A DNA stretch of 64,000 nt, taken from Endocalyx cinctus. Taxonomy: Eukaryota > Ascomycota > Sordariomycetes > Amphisphaeriales > Apiosporaceae. The position numbers and the translations under genes are program-made. The first letter of the stretch is position 1. Every line of letters begins with the position of its first letter. The notes beneath the pieces were generated by a model. The model was not told the DNA's origin. It searched no databases and saw only the letters and a list, made by a program, of their open reading frames with translations. This document shows positions 55,475 through 64,000 of this stretch, piece by piece. Location: positions 1 to 64,000 of the forward strand of contig BCKC01000005.1 of NCBI GenBank assembly GCA_001600455.1. Direction: 5' to 3'.

Positions 55475-56278
55475 TGTGTTTGTTTGTTGGTTAACATTGC
55501 GACTACTTAAGTATATAAAGTTTGTTCAGTATCACCTTCCAGAGATCTTCCGGCCGTAACCTGCACTTTCATCCCAAGTTGAATTTCAATAATTTATCAA
55601 ATTAGGCAAGTGTTAATTGATTATTGAAAATTCGATATGACGGTAAATAAAAAGTGACCATCTAATACTCCAAGCTCCATTATTCAATCTTTTCCCTTCT
55701 TCGACCGGTATCAGTGGCTACCTAAACATTTAGTTTCCAAAATTTGCTACATAAATTCGGATATAATACATTTCCTTCTTGAGAGGGGATGATTCTGGTT
55801 TTATTGAATCATCCTGCCTGCACTTTCATTAATTGCTCTTTCTAATTGGGCCTCATTTTCTACACGTTTTTTTTTCCCAAGCAATCGGAATAATATTTAG
55901 AAGTCCTACGAAAAATACATTTAAGCTGATACATCTTCCACAGGAAAGGGGGGGTGGCTGGCTGTTTACGCAGCCGGCCTTGTTTATCTCCCTCGCGGTA
56001 TCACCGTATAATATACGATAATAGACAGTAAACCCCCTAAATATATTCACCCCGGGAATCTTTCACTATGATTGGTATGACAATTTCCATGAATATAATA
56101 GTTGTCTACGCTAAAAAAAATAATCTTCCGCATGATCAGATGCAGCCCATTCCGATGTAAATGCCATTCAATTATTAAACCTCTTCACGAATCTATAGTA
56201 ATGCAATATGACCAACCACCTGCTCCTTCCTGCTTAGCTCCGTCTAAGAAAAAAAAAAAAAAAGAAGTCTCCCGGTAT
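55475..56278. other. Intergenic stretch
   Basis: 800 bases between the tRNA-like gene and the secreted-protein gene, with a poly-A tract at about 56249-56263. No supported gene. Confidence 0.6.
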
Positions 56279-56734
56279 CTAGAAGATGTTGGTGATGCCG
56301 AAGTTAGCGGCTCCGACCCAGCGCTCGGTACCGTTCTTGAGCTGGAGGTTTTCGCGCGCGAGGATGGCGACGCCCATCTTGTTGGGCTCTCCCTCGGTGT
56401 AGATTATGAGGGAGGCGACCGAGGTAGAGTCTTCGGTCGGCGGGTTGAAAGTGAAGGTGCTACTGCCGTTGTCGCACAGAAGCTGCACCATCCGCGTCAC
56501 GCTCCCGTCCTCCTGCGCCGGCACCGTGGCGCTGCACTCGTACGTCTCCGTCGCGGACAGATCGCTCGAGGCATCCGTCTGGAACGAGACCGTCGACTCC
56601 CCCGTCGACTGGCTGCTGTAAATAGTGAAGTCGGTCACACCCCAGATCTCGGTGGGGGGGTCGCCGCCCTGAGGAGCTGGGAGGGCGTTGGCGATGGAGA
56701 TGATGGTAGCGAGAGAGAAGATAGCGGAGTTCAT
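56279..56734 (-). CDS. Small secreted protein, unknown function
   Basis: One exon on the minus strand, 151 residues. A good signal peptide (Ala-Ile-Phe-Ser-Leu-Ala-Thr-Ile-Ile-Ser-Ile-Ala-Asn-Ala-Leu-Pro) is followed by a beta-rich mature part with two cysteines and alternating Thr/Ser strands. The opening Trp-Gly-Val-Thr-Asp-Phe-Thr-Ile loosely recalls the AA1-like (Alt a 1) fold of small fungal secreted proteins, but this is a weak resemblance. It sits alone in a gene-poor pocket and could be an effector or a wall protein. GC-rich relative to its flanks. Confidence 0.75.
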   Translation of the reverse strand: MNSAIFSLATIISIANALPAPQGGDPPTEIWGVTDFTIYSSQSTGESTVSFQTDASSDLSATETYECSATVPAQEDGSVTRMVQLLCDNGSSTFTFNPPTEDSTSVASLIIYTEGEPNKMGVAILARENLQLKNGTERWVGAANFGITNIF

Positions 56735-58053
56735 TTTAATCGACGGTATACGGCAAGTGACGGAATATTAGGTTGTCAAGGTATAGATGTTTGTGTATAT
56801 GTGTATGTATGAATCAGGAGAGTCTCGTTGTTGATGTTGATGATGAGAAGTGTGAATGAGACATGAGAGGAAGAAATCAGGTCTTATGTACTATTTGCTT
56901 TCGGTAGAGATATATCCAGCTCTGAGCTGTGAGCAGCTTGGTAGTATGAGATCGAAAGTCATCATGACCCAAAGCTTTGGTAAGTAAAATTAGCTTCGCT
57001 GTTGATTTACTGTAATTTCGTATATATGAAGCTTGGCGACCAACAAACCGCCTGATCAGCAATCAGCTAACCAATCTGCTGCACTTCCGCTACGTGTCGA
57101 AAGTAAACGCCAACGAGAATAATAAAAATGTCATCGGTATAACTGCGCCGTGGATCGGATGACATAGCCTCTATTAACAACGTGAAGATCTCTCGTATTA
57201 GCCTCCGTAGGCTCCATTAGCTGAAAGACGAAGCGGCCGCGTGCTCTAAAAATGTACGCTTCAGCCCCAGACGAATGTGGCACAAAGGGACCAATTAGAA
57301 TATCGAATCTACTCCCACGTTACATTGCCGTTACGACCGACTTTTTGTTTATTCTTTTCTTCCCTATATTATAGTGCTGTAACATTCCATTTAAGTCCCG
57401 AATATGCGGCTCATTATGAAAGGATACCCTGCAATATTACCTTTTGACGACTCGTTATAATTAACTAGTGTATGAGATTGAGTTGGTCGTAATTAGCGGT
57501 GTATTTAACAATAGCACAATCTCCCCGTAAGCTCATAATAATTGTAAGCACTTTACGTATGCTTACATATACAACGTAAGTAAATGATCTCAGGATTTGG
57601 TCCAAAAGACAGAAATGTCGACTAACAATGTCTATTATATGCCCGAGATTTGTAGGTTAGGTCCAGACATGCGGTGGTGATTCAGGCTACCTCTAAAGAT
57701 CGCATACTCCTATCAGGGTGCATCTCATTTGCTTCGGGTCGGCGTATTTCAATGACACTTCACCATTACAAGTGAAATCAATGAACTATATCAAAGATTA
57801 ATATCAACCAGCTCGATTCGAGATGCGGAATGGCGCCCAACGGAGCTCGTCTTAAACCCTCGCTCAAGATATTCCAGGTAGTTGGTACTTCATGTTTTTT
57901 TTTCTACCTCCGGTGATAATATATTTGATTAGAATCACGTTATAGATCTTTTAGTTTGTTTATGCCGGTTTAGTGTTTCGTATATAGAGATAGGTTTGAA
58001 CAAGAGACATCCAGTGAGACATTATTTGTATTTGCTTCGCCAACTGCCTGTTG
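56735..58053. other. Long intergenic stretch without a gene
   Basis: 1.3 kb, AT-rich, with only short frames on both strands. No repeat, tRNA or transposon signal seen. Confidence 0.6.
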
Positions 58054-58425
58054 TTATTCATCTCGATTCACTTGTTCTTCACGTTCCCAATAATTCTTTA
58101 CATCGTGCCGACCCGCCGTTCGTTTCTTCTTATCATCCTTTTTGATGCTTTGGACATAGGAGTAGAACTTATCATTGGTGAGATTCAGAACCCCCTGAAA
58201 GTGTGACGGATCTACGATGGTGGTCATTCCTTCCGCGTCAAAATCGAGATCTTCCTCGCACTCGGGCAACGTGAACTGTTTCAGTAGTTCGTTCTCGATG
58301 TAAGGGGATGGGGGTACATTGGAGTGTAGGACAGCGCAGTTACGGAGACGGAGCTTAGCAGTGGAGCAGTGGTGTAGTTTAAGGATCGAATAACTATTAC
58401 ATTGCTTCTTGACCTCCTATTCTAT
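58054..58425 (-). pseudogene. Unrecognised coding remnant
   Basis: On the minus strand a frame is open from about 58425 to a stop at 58054 (roughly 120 codons). Its acidic then basic composition (Glu-Cys-Glu-Glu-Asp-Leu-Asp-Phe-Asp, Lys-Lys-Asp-Asp-Lys-Lys-Lys-Arg) is unlike random AT-rich sequence. There is no suitable ATG and no neighbouring exon could be joined. It may be the 3' end of a lost gene. Function unknown. Confidence 0.35.
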
Positions 58426-59472
58426 CTATTCCGGGTGGGAACCCTTCCTTATATAGACGTATCTCATTAGGGCTGCCCGGAAGGTAGCCGTGACACGCAT
58501 CATAGACTCTATGATAACTAGAGCCCCTGACAGAAAATGTATATTATTTCTCTTCGGTTCAAGTCTCTGGTTGGCGAACTCCTAATTCAAGCATCGAAAA
58601 CCGGCAGCACAAATACTTACTCAATATCCCACGACCTATAATCCCAAGGCGTCTCTCTTGCTTTATTAATGCGGTCCAGTCATGCTGATATTCTTGCCCT
58701 TTCGGCAGAGGGGGGTTTCTTTGAGAAGATATCATATGAAAACAAGGCGGGTCAACCAGGGCAAGATGAAGGGTATGAGCCGGTCGTATTATGGAATGAA
58801 TTGGAGAGAAAGAGCAGAGTTTCAAGGGTTGAATGTGCAAAATCGGTCGAGAAATTATACGCGACCACGTAGATAGCTGCGTCTGCAGAGTCCAGGCGAG
58901 ATCATGCTTGCAAGAATTCCGGTATACTATACCATTTATATTTGCCTAAGCGGTACTCGAGCTCAGTACCTGCTTTATGGGCAATCCTTTTATCAGTAGA
59001 GCTATCTATTTAATCTAGATAAGCTCTTAAAGTCTTTGCATTCATTCACTTACCTCCCTTTTCTCATATGTATCTTGATTTGACGTTTACCCGTTCGTCT
59101 TGGAAGTTGGAACAACCCATGTAATATTTTGTGAGGTCATATTTAATGATTGTCTACGACGTATAAACATTAATAATTGATAATCAATTCCGAAGGGTCA
59201 AAGGTAATCATGTCCTCAAAGAAATAGAATAAAATCCATTACAATAAAGTGGAAATAATAGCAACAGAGCCATGGAGTTATTCAAAAGAGAGCTTGAGCT
59301 TGGGCCACTTCGCGGAAAAACAGCTAGGTGATCCGAGCTTTATGCATGTTCATAACGTAAATTTACATGTATATAAAAAGTATGTACTTATTAGGTACGA
59401 ACCTGTAACTACATCATTGAACTCCCCTTGTACAATATTTTTTGAGGAAAACACACTTTTCCCTACATCAAA
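58426..59472. other. Intergenic stretch with a tRNA-derived-looking element
   Basis: No supported gene. At about 58936-59012 the minus strand carries an A-box-like TAGCTC...AGG and a B-box-like GCTCGAGTACC at tRNA spacing but without paired ends, suggesting a tRNA pseudogene or a SINE head. The last part is the promoter of the FRG1-like gene. Confidence 0.5.
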
Positions 59473-60388
59473 ATGGTCAAACCACTCTCCTTCAAAGGCG
59501 ATAAGAAACCGAAGAAGAGAAAGCGCGAAACACCTCGGAACGATGACGGCGCGGCGGGATCGAGCGAGCTTGCCACCACGACCGCCGCGATCGAGGACGC
59601 AGAAAACGACGATAGCTGGGTATCCGCCGAGGCGGCGGGAGACGTCGTGGGTCCCGTAATGATTGTTCTGTCCACCCAGCCGCCCACTTGCCTAGCATGC
59701 GACGCGCACGGAAAAGTCTTTGCCGATCCAATCGTCAACATAGTCGACGCGAACCCTTCGAGCGCCGAACCGCACGACGTACGGCAGGTCTGGGTCGCGA
59801 ATAAGATATACGGCACCGATCATTTTCGATTCAAGGGTCGTTATGGGAAGTAAGTCTATATTGCTCCGGCTTACCAACTGATGTCGGAGTGTTGCCCGCG
59901 TGTAGTAGGAATAAATGATAAGGACGACAAACTGATGCGTATGATTTTCTGCTAGGTACTTAAGCTGCGACGAGCACGGTATTGTATCCGCGACGTCCGA
60001 GGCCGTGGCTCCGCCCGAAACTTGGGTAGCTGCGCCGGCACCGGAGACGCCGGGGACTTTCCAATTGCAGACGCTGAGGGATACTTTCCTGACGGCGAAA
60101 GAATCTAAGAAGCAGAACGGCGCGCCCGACGTCCGCGGAGACGCTACGGAATCTAGTCTCGACAGCATAATACGGATACGCATGCAAGCGCGCTTTAAGC
60201 CTAAATTAATGGCTTCCAAGGAATCTAAAGAGAAGGAGAAGATCAGTCGAAAAGATCTCGAGGAGGCGGCTGGACGACGCCTAAACGAGGACGAGGTTAG
60301 GAAGTTAAAGAAGGCAAGGCGCGAAGGCGACTATCACGAGGCTTTATTGGATTTGAAGTCTAAGAGCAAACACGACAAATATAGTTGA
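59473..60388 (+). CDS. FRG1-like protein
   Basis: Two exons (59473-59849, 59956-60388) join in phase to 269 residues. The N terminus Met-Val-Lys-Pro-Leu-Ser-Phe-Lys-Gly-Asp-Lys-Lys-Pro-Lys-Lys-Arg-Lys-Arg is typical of the FRG1 family and acts as a nuclear/nucleolar signal. The beta-trefoil core follows (Val-Trp-Val-Ala-Asn-Lys, Tyr-Gly-Lys-Tyr-Leu-Ser-Cys-Asp across the splice). A charged C-terminal helix rich in Lys and Glu closes the protein. FRG1 proteins bind RNA and actin and are linked to pre-mRNA splicing and ribosome biogenesis. Its stop lies 75 bases from the stop of the convergent WD-repeat gene. Confidence 0.9.
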
Positions 60389-60463
60389 TAAGGGGGTATC
60401 ATCATGAGGTTTTTTTTTTTTTTTTTTTTTTTCAAGAAAAAAGGGTTTATGGTTATGGTTATG

Positions 60464-61757
60464 TTACGCATTTGTTGGTCTCCACGCTTTGATATAACCA
60501 TCCTCGCCGGCACTAAACACCATTTGCGCCTCGTCATAGAAACAAAAACTGCGAACTATCTCGGATGAATGGGCACCCGGTAGCCCTACGCTGTTATCTA
60601 TATCCAGATGCCAATTTTGAGGTCCTTTGGTCAAGTGAACAAGCTGAAAAGCTTCTTGTCTACAAATTGGGGAGTTAGCTATCTAGTAAGACTAACGGCT
60701 GGATATTTATCAACTTACTCATGAGCTCCGGCACCAATTACAGCTCCTGCGCCATTGGATTTGACAGAGATATTGGCGATATATTGGCAACCGAAAACGG
60801 ATCTCATATCACCGAATTCGACGGTGGCTGCGCCCTTCTCGCATCCTTCGGCCATATCGTATAGAGCTAGTCGCTCGTCGTGAGAGAGCGCGTAGATCTC
60901 GGTGTCGTTGAGGAAGGAAGCGTGGTGTATGGACGAGTCATTGTTGAACGTCTGAATGACGACTTCGTCCTCGTCGCTTATCCTCGTGTCATATATGTTT
61001 ACGAGGCCATCCGTTGAACCCGAGAGCAATATATTAGAGTCACTCGGGTGATAATTCAGCTGTTTGCGGACGAGTCAGGCAAGAAGAGTTAAGAAAAAGA
61101 AAGCTGAGACGAAAAAAATAGTAATACCTCTGTCACGTCATCACTGTGAACTTCTTTATAATGAAGCTTGGGTTTAGTTGCAGAACGAATATCCCTGAAA
61201 AGAAATAAGGAAATTAGAACGAGATTATTACTGAGGACATAATCATATAATTCACCCACCATATGAAGATTGAAGCTTGGTGATTCTGTTCCTGCAGTTC
61301 CGTACCGACTGCCACGGTAGATCCTGCAGTGGAACAAGCGAGAGAGAGGATAGGGGCTTGCATATCTGTAACCATGAAAGAATGAGTATAACGGGGAACT
61401 CGTATGACGAAATAAATACGGCGAAAAGAACAAAAAGAAAAAAAAAAACTGACTATCTAATCGTGCGACCTCCTGTCTAGAATCCAATCGCAGGTCCCAC
61501 ATGGAAACGTTGCCGTCCTGACCAGCGGTGCAGACGATGCCGAGGTCAGCATCAAAGGCCCGGGCGCACGTCAGGTTGCCATGATTCGTCGACAGGGTTA
61601 TGCGCGGACCGGCGTGAAGATTTGAAGGATCAAATAGGTAAAGCTGCTGGTTAGAAGATATCGTCGCCGGGCCCGAGGCAAGGGGCACGATGTCTAACAT
61701 GTAGACTTCTTCCCGCAAGGGGATTCTATAACCATCTATGGGGGTTAAAGGAAACAT
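60464..61757 (-). CDS. WD40-repeat protein, WDR89-like
   Basis: Five exons on the minus strand (61757-61454, 61365-61260, 61194-61128, 61059-60719, 60659-60464) join in phase to 337 residues. WD repeats are visible as Gly-Gln-Asp-Gly-Asn-Val-Ser-Met-Trp-Asp-Leu-Arg, Ala-Ser-Ile-Phe-Ile-Trp-Asp-Ile-Arg, Ser-Gly-Ser-Thr-Asp-Gly-Leu-Val-Asn-Ile-Tyr-Asp-Thr and Ala-Gly-Glu-Asp-Gly-Tyr-Ile-Lys-Ala-Trp-Arg. These fit a single seven-blade propeller of the WDR89 group. Such proteins are adaptors; the partner is unknown. A poly-T leader lies just upstream of the start. Exon 3 is only 67 bases. Confidence 0.88.
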
Positions 61758-62345
61758 TCTGTTTTTTTTTTTTTAGTTTTTTTTTTTTTAGAATCTCTCT
61801 ATAGTCTATGTTTCTATATTTACCTTGTGATGCGTCACAATCTCATATGCGTTTAGTTTATACAAGACAAATATATGTAGCTGTCAATGAAACGAATCAT
61901 ATCAAACATCATACATCATATTCAGATTAAGAAGAAAAGAAGTAGTATAAGAAAAAGAAAAGCAACAAAAATATAGCGATATAAAATTGACGAAAGCTTC
62001 ATGTATTAAGTTTTTTAAGGACTGCTAAATTATAGTGGCATGTCCCGCTAAGCCCCGGATTATTTGAACCAATCAAATTCATTTTATTTATGACATACCC
62101 ATTTATTCAAACGTACCAAAGTACCAAAGTACCAAAGTACCAAAGTACATTGACGCAATCTGGACAGCTTGACAAATGTCGAACCTTCCAGCCTCAAAAA
62201 GTCAGCTAAGTTCTTATTTTCGTGATCACTCCTTAACTACGATTAACAACATTTATCTCATAAGAGAGACAATGTTATTACTACAGTTTGAAATAAATTG
62301 CTCTTAGCAGACTTCATTAGTCAATTAAAATAAATAAATTCAATA
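61758..62345. promoter_or_regulatory. Divergent promoter between WDR89-like and Hrd3 genes
   Basis: About 590 bases between two starts pointing apart. Contains poly-T runs (61764-61790) and a tandem repeat of GTACCAAA at 62113-62148. AT-rich. Confidence 0.5.
62113..62148. repeat. Tandem GTACCAAA repeat, four and a half units
   Basis: Four exact 8-base units followed by GTAC, about 200 bases upstream of the Hrd3 start. It may be only a minisatellite, or it may offer clustered protein-binding sites. Confidence 0.9.
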
Positions 62346-64000
62346 ATGAGGTCCTGGCTTACTTCGGTTGTAGTCCGTAAGTGTAGATAACACCAATCAC
62401 TTACCTACCAGAACTTACCCATATAGAAAACTTACTCTTCTTCCTATGAAGTGCTTTTGCAGGCTATACTTTTAGTTCATGCCGCCGATCAGCAAGTCAT
62501 TAGTAAAGATGGCACACAGAAAGATACCTCGATACAGGACGCCGTCGCCGAACCAGATTTGCTCCAGAATACCCAACAGCATACCGAGTGGAATCCATAC
62601 CAAAATGGCAAGCGAACTCCTAACCCCCCTTACTTCTAACCTGTTCCGCAACAACTAATATATCGTCTGTTTCGCTAGGATGGGAGCTGGTAAACGAAGC
62701 CGTGGCCGAATTCCGAAAGATTAGGACTACCTCTCATAGACGATCCAAGAAACAGGCTAGCCTCTTAACTACCATAGTACAATATGCTTTCCGCGCTCTA
62801 CCGACCTTGCGAGTAAGCACTCCCCCTCAAGATAGTCACGCCATTCCCGCCATTACCGGACCTCTCCTCGAAGGCGTCAAGCTGCTTCAGAGATCCGCCG
62901 ACCAGAATAACACCGACGCCGTTTACCTCTTAGCGCAACTCAACTTTTACGGGAACTACTCGTACCCGAGAAACTTTAAGGTCGCTTTCGACCATTACTA
63001 CAGATTAGCTACTGAACATGGGAATAGCTCGGCGCAGCACATGGTCGGTTTAATGTACGCCACCGGACTGGGCGACGCCGTCGAGAGAGATCAGGCGAAA
63101 GCCCTTCTCTATCATACTTTCGCCGCCGATGCCGGACACACGCGATCGGAGATGACCGTGGCCGCGAGACACCTGAGCGGTATTGGCGTGCCGAAGAACT
63201 GCGAGGTCGCCTCGAAGTACTACAAAAAAGTCGCCGACAAAGCCATGGTCTGGTTTCGTTCCGGTCCCCCGGGCGGTATGGCTATCACACCCGAAGCGTA
63301 CCGACTTTCGGACGAGGTCGGAGGCGTCTACGGTGAAGGGGCTAGTGTCATAAGTTCCGGCATAAACGCTGTAAAAGCGAGTCCGAACTCGGATGCTTAC
63401 GCTGCTATCGACGACGTGATCGAGTATCTAGACCTCATGTCGCAAAAGGGCGACTTCAAGGCTTCCTTCAACCTCGGAAGACTATACTACGAGGGGCAGC
63501 GGGGACTGGAGAGAGACGTCGAACTCGCGAGGAGGTACTTCCTCGGAGTCACGAATAAATATTGGCGTGCTAAGGACGGCCGCGTGGTGGATCAGCCGAA
63601 GCCTCACCTCGAAAAGGTCGCGGCGAAGGCGGCGGGATACATCGGGCGCATGTGCTTACGAGGAGAAGGGATCAAGCAAGATTTCAAGACGGCGCAGCGA
63701 TGGTTCGAACGCGGTATCAGGAACGGAGACGCGCAGTCCCAGTGGGGTCTGGGTCTCATGAACCTTCACGGATACGGCATGCCGAAAAATATCGGTAGAG
63801 CCACGGAACTCTTCAAGGCATCGGCGGATCAAGACTTCAGCCTCGCCCACGTGGCGCTCGGCGCCTTGCACTTAGACCAGGGACATCCAGACGATTTGAA
63901 AATCGCTAACTCGTATTTCGAGGCGGCTGTTCGCTGGGCTAACATCGAAGCTCAGTACTACCTAGCCGAGATGATGCACTACGGTGTCGGGAGGGACAAG
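62346..64000 (+). CDS. hrd3: ERAD ubiquitin-ligase component Hrd3 (SEL1L homologue), 3' end beyond window
   Basis: Three visible exons (62346-62376, 62452-62607, 62679-64000) give 503 residues in phase, still open at the window end. Exon 1 and the start of exon 2 form a signal peptide (Met-Arg-Ser-Trp-Leu-Thr-Ser-Val-Val-Val-Leu-Leu-Leu). The body consists of Sel1-type repeats (Ala-Gln-His-Met-Val-Gly-Leu-Met-Tyr-Ala-Thr-Gly-Leu-Gly; Gly-Leu-Gly-Leu-Met-Asn-Leu-His-Gly-Tyr-Gly), as in Hrd3/SEL1L. In the ER lumen Hrd3 recruits misfolded glycoproteins to the Hrd1 ubiquitin ligase. The second intron seems to start with GC instead of GT, since no GT donor keeps phase. The C-terminal membrane anchor lies outside the window. 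Confidence 0.88.

Noticed and set aside
56102..56812. 236-codon plus-strand frame
   Set aside because: Opposite to the 151-residue secreted protein, which has a signal peptide and normal composition; the plus frame is Arg/Gly-rich shadow sequence.
1..64000. CRISPR array, ribosomal RNA, or full transposon
   Set aside because: No regular spaced repeats other than telomere and simple sequence, no rRNA-like stretch, and no transposase or reverse transcriptase reading was found.

Overview
The window begins at a chromosome end. Bases 1-95 are an uninterrupted CCCTAA array, the C-strand telomere repeat of most filamentous fungi, so the sequence runs from the tip inward. Genes have short introns of about 50-170 bases with GT...AG ends, and several encode fungal-only families (LysM effectors, a LysM-GH18-Hce2 chitinase, Pth11-like receptors, DUF7136, CorA-like proteins). 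This fits a plant-associated or saprotrophic filamentous ascomycete (Pezizomycotina, probably Sordariomycetes). The species cannot be named from the sequence alone.

Region 1 (1 to about 12 kb) is gene-poor subtelomere holding mostly wreckage. It contains a degenerate gene for a small secreted or membrane protein (1.3-2.0 kb), an open frame cut by one TAG (2.5-3.2 kb), and a laccase relic with a Trp-to-stop change and a 4-base insertion whose third domain is replaced by the tail of an EthD-type gene (4.3-5.8 kb). These are followed by an apparently intact five-exon O-methyltransferase and a seven-helix Pth11-like receptor. Laccase, EthD protein and O-methyltransferase together look like the remains of an aromatic polyketide tailoring cluster.

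Region 2 (about 13-24 kb) is a chitin-centred island: a three-LysM effector, a DUF7136 secreted protein, a 1456-residue chitinase (N-terminal domain, two LysM, CBM18, GH18 with an intact DxxDxDxE, C-terminal Hce2), a LysM relic, and an unrecognised 509-residue protein. LysM genes beside subgroup C killer-toxin-like chitinases are a known fungal arrangement. The likely theme is attack on, or masking of, chitin during interactions with other fungi or plants.

Region 3 (about 24-36 kb) mixes a CorA-like membrane protein, a secreted-protein gene with an in-frame stop, a frameshifted single-pass membrane glycoprotein pseudogene, long empty stretches, a CAP/PR-1-like secreted protein and a secreted GH32 fructan hydrolase. 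Three diverged copies of a roughly 150-180 base repeat occur at 0.65, 9.1 and 31.1 kb, all in the accessory part.

Region 4 (36.6 kb to the end) is mainly conserved core: TFIIS, cysteine synthase 2, an NDUFAF7-type mitochondrial methyltransferase, a mitochondrial two-helix membrane protein, a DsbA-fold protein, a 2OG-Fe(II) dioxygenase, an SDR, FRG1-like, WDR89-like and Hrd3 (Sel1 repeats, cut by the window end). Between about 49 and 58 kb a second accessory pocket holds a P450, a 637-residue unrecognised protein with a cysteine-rich tail, a P450 fragment, a probable intron-containing tRNA and a 151-residue secreted protein. Exon boundaries were read by eye from splice signals and phase, and each joined coding sequence was checked to be divisible by three.
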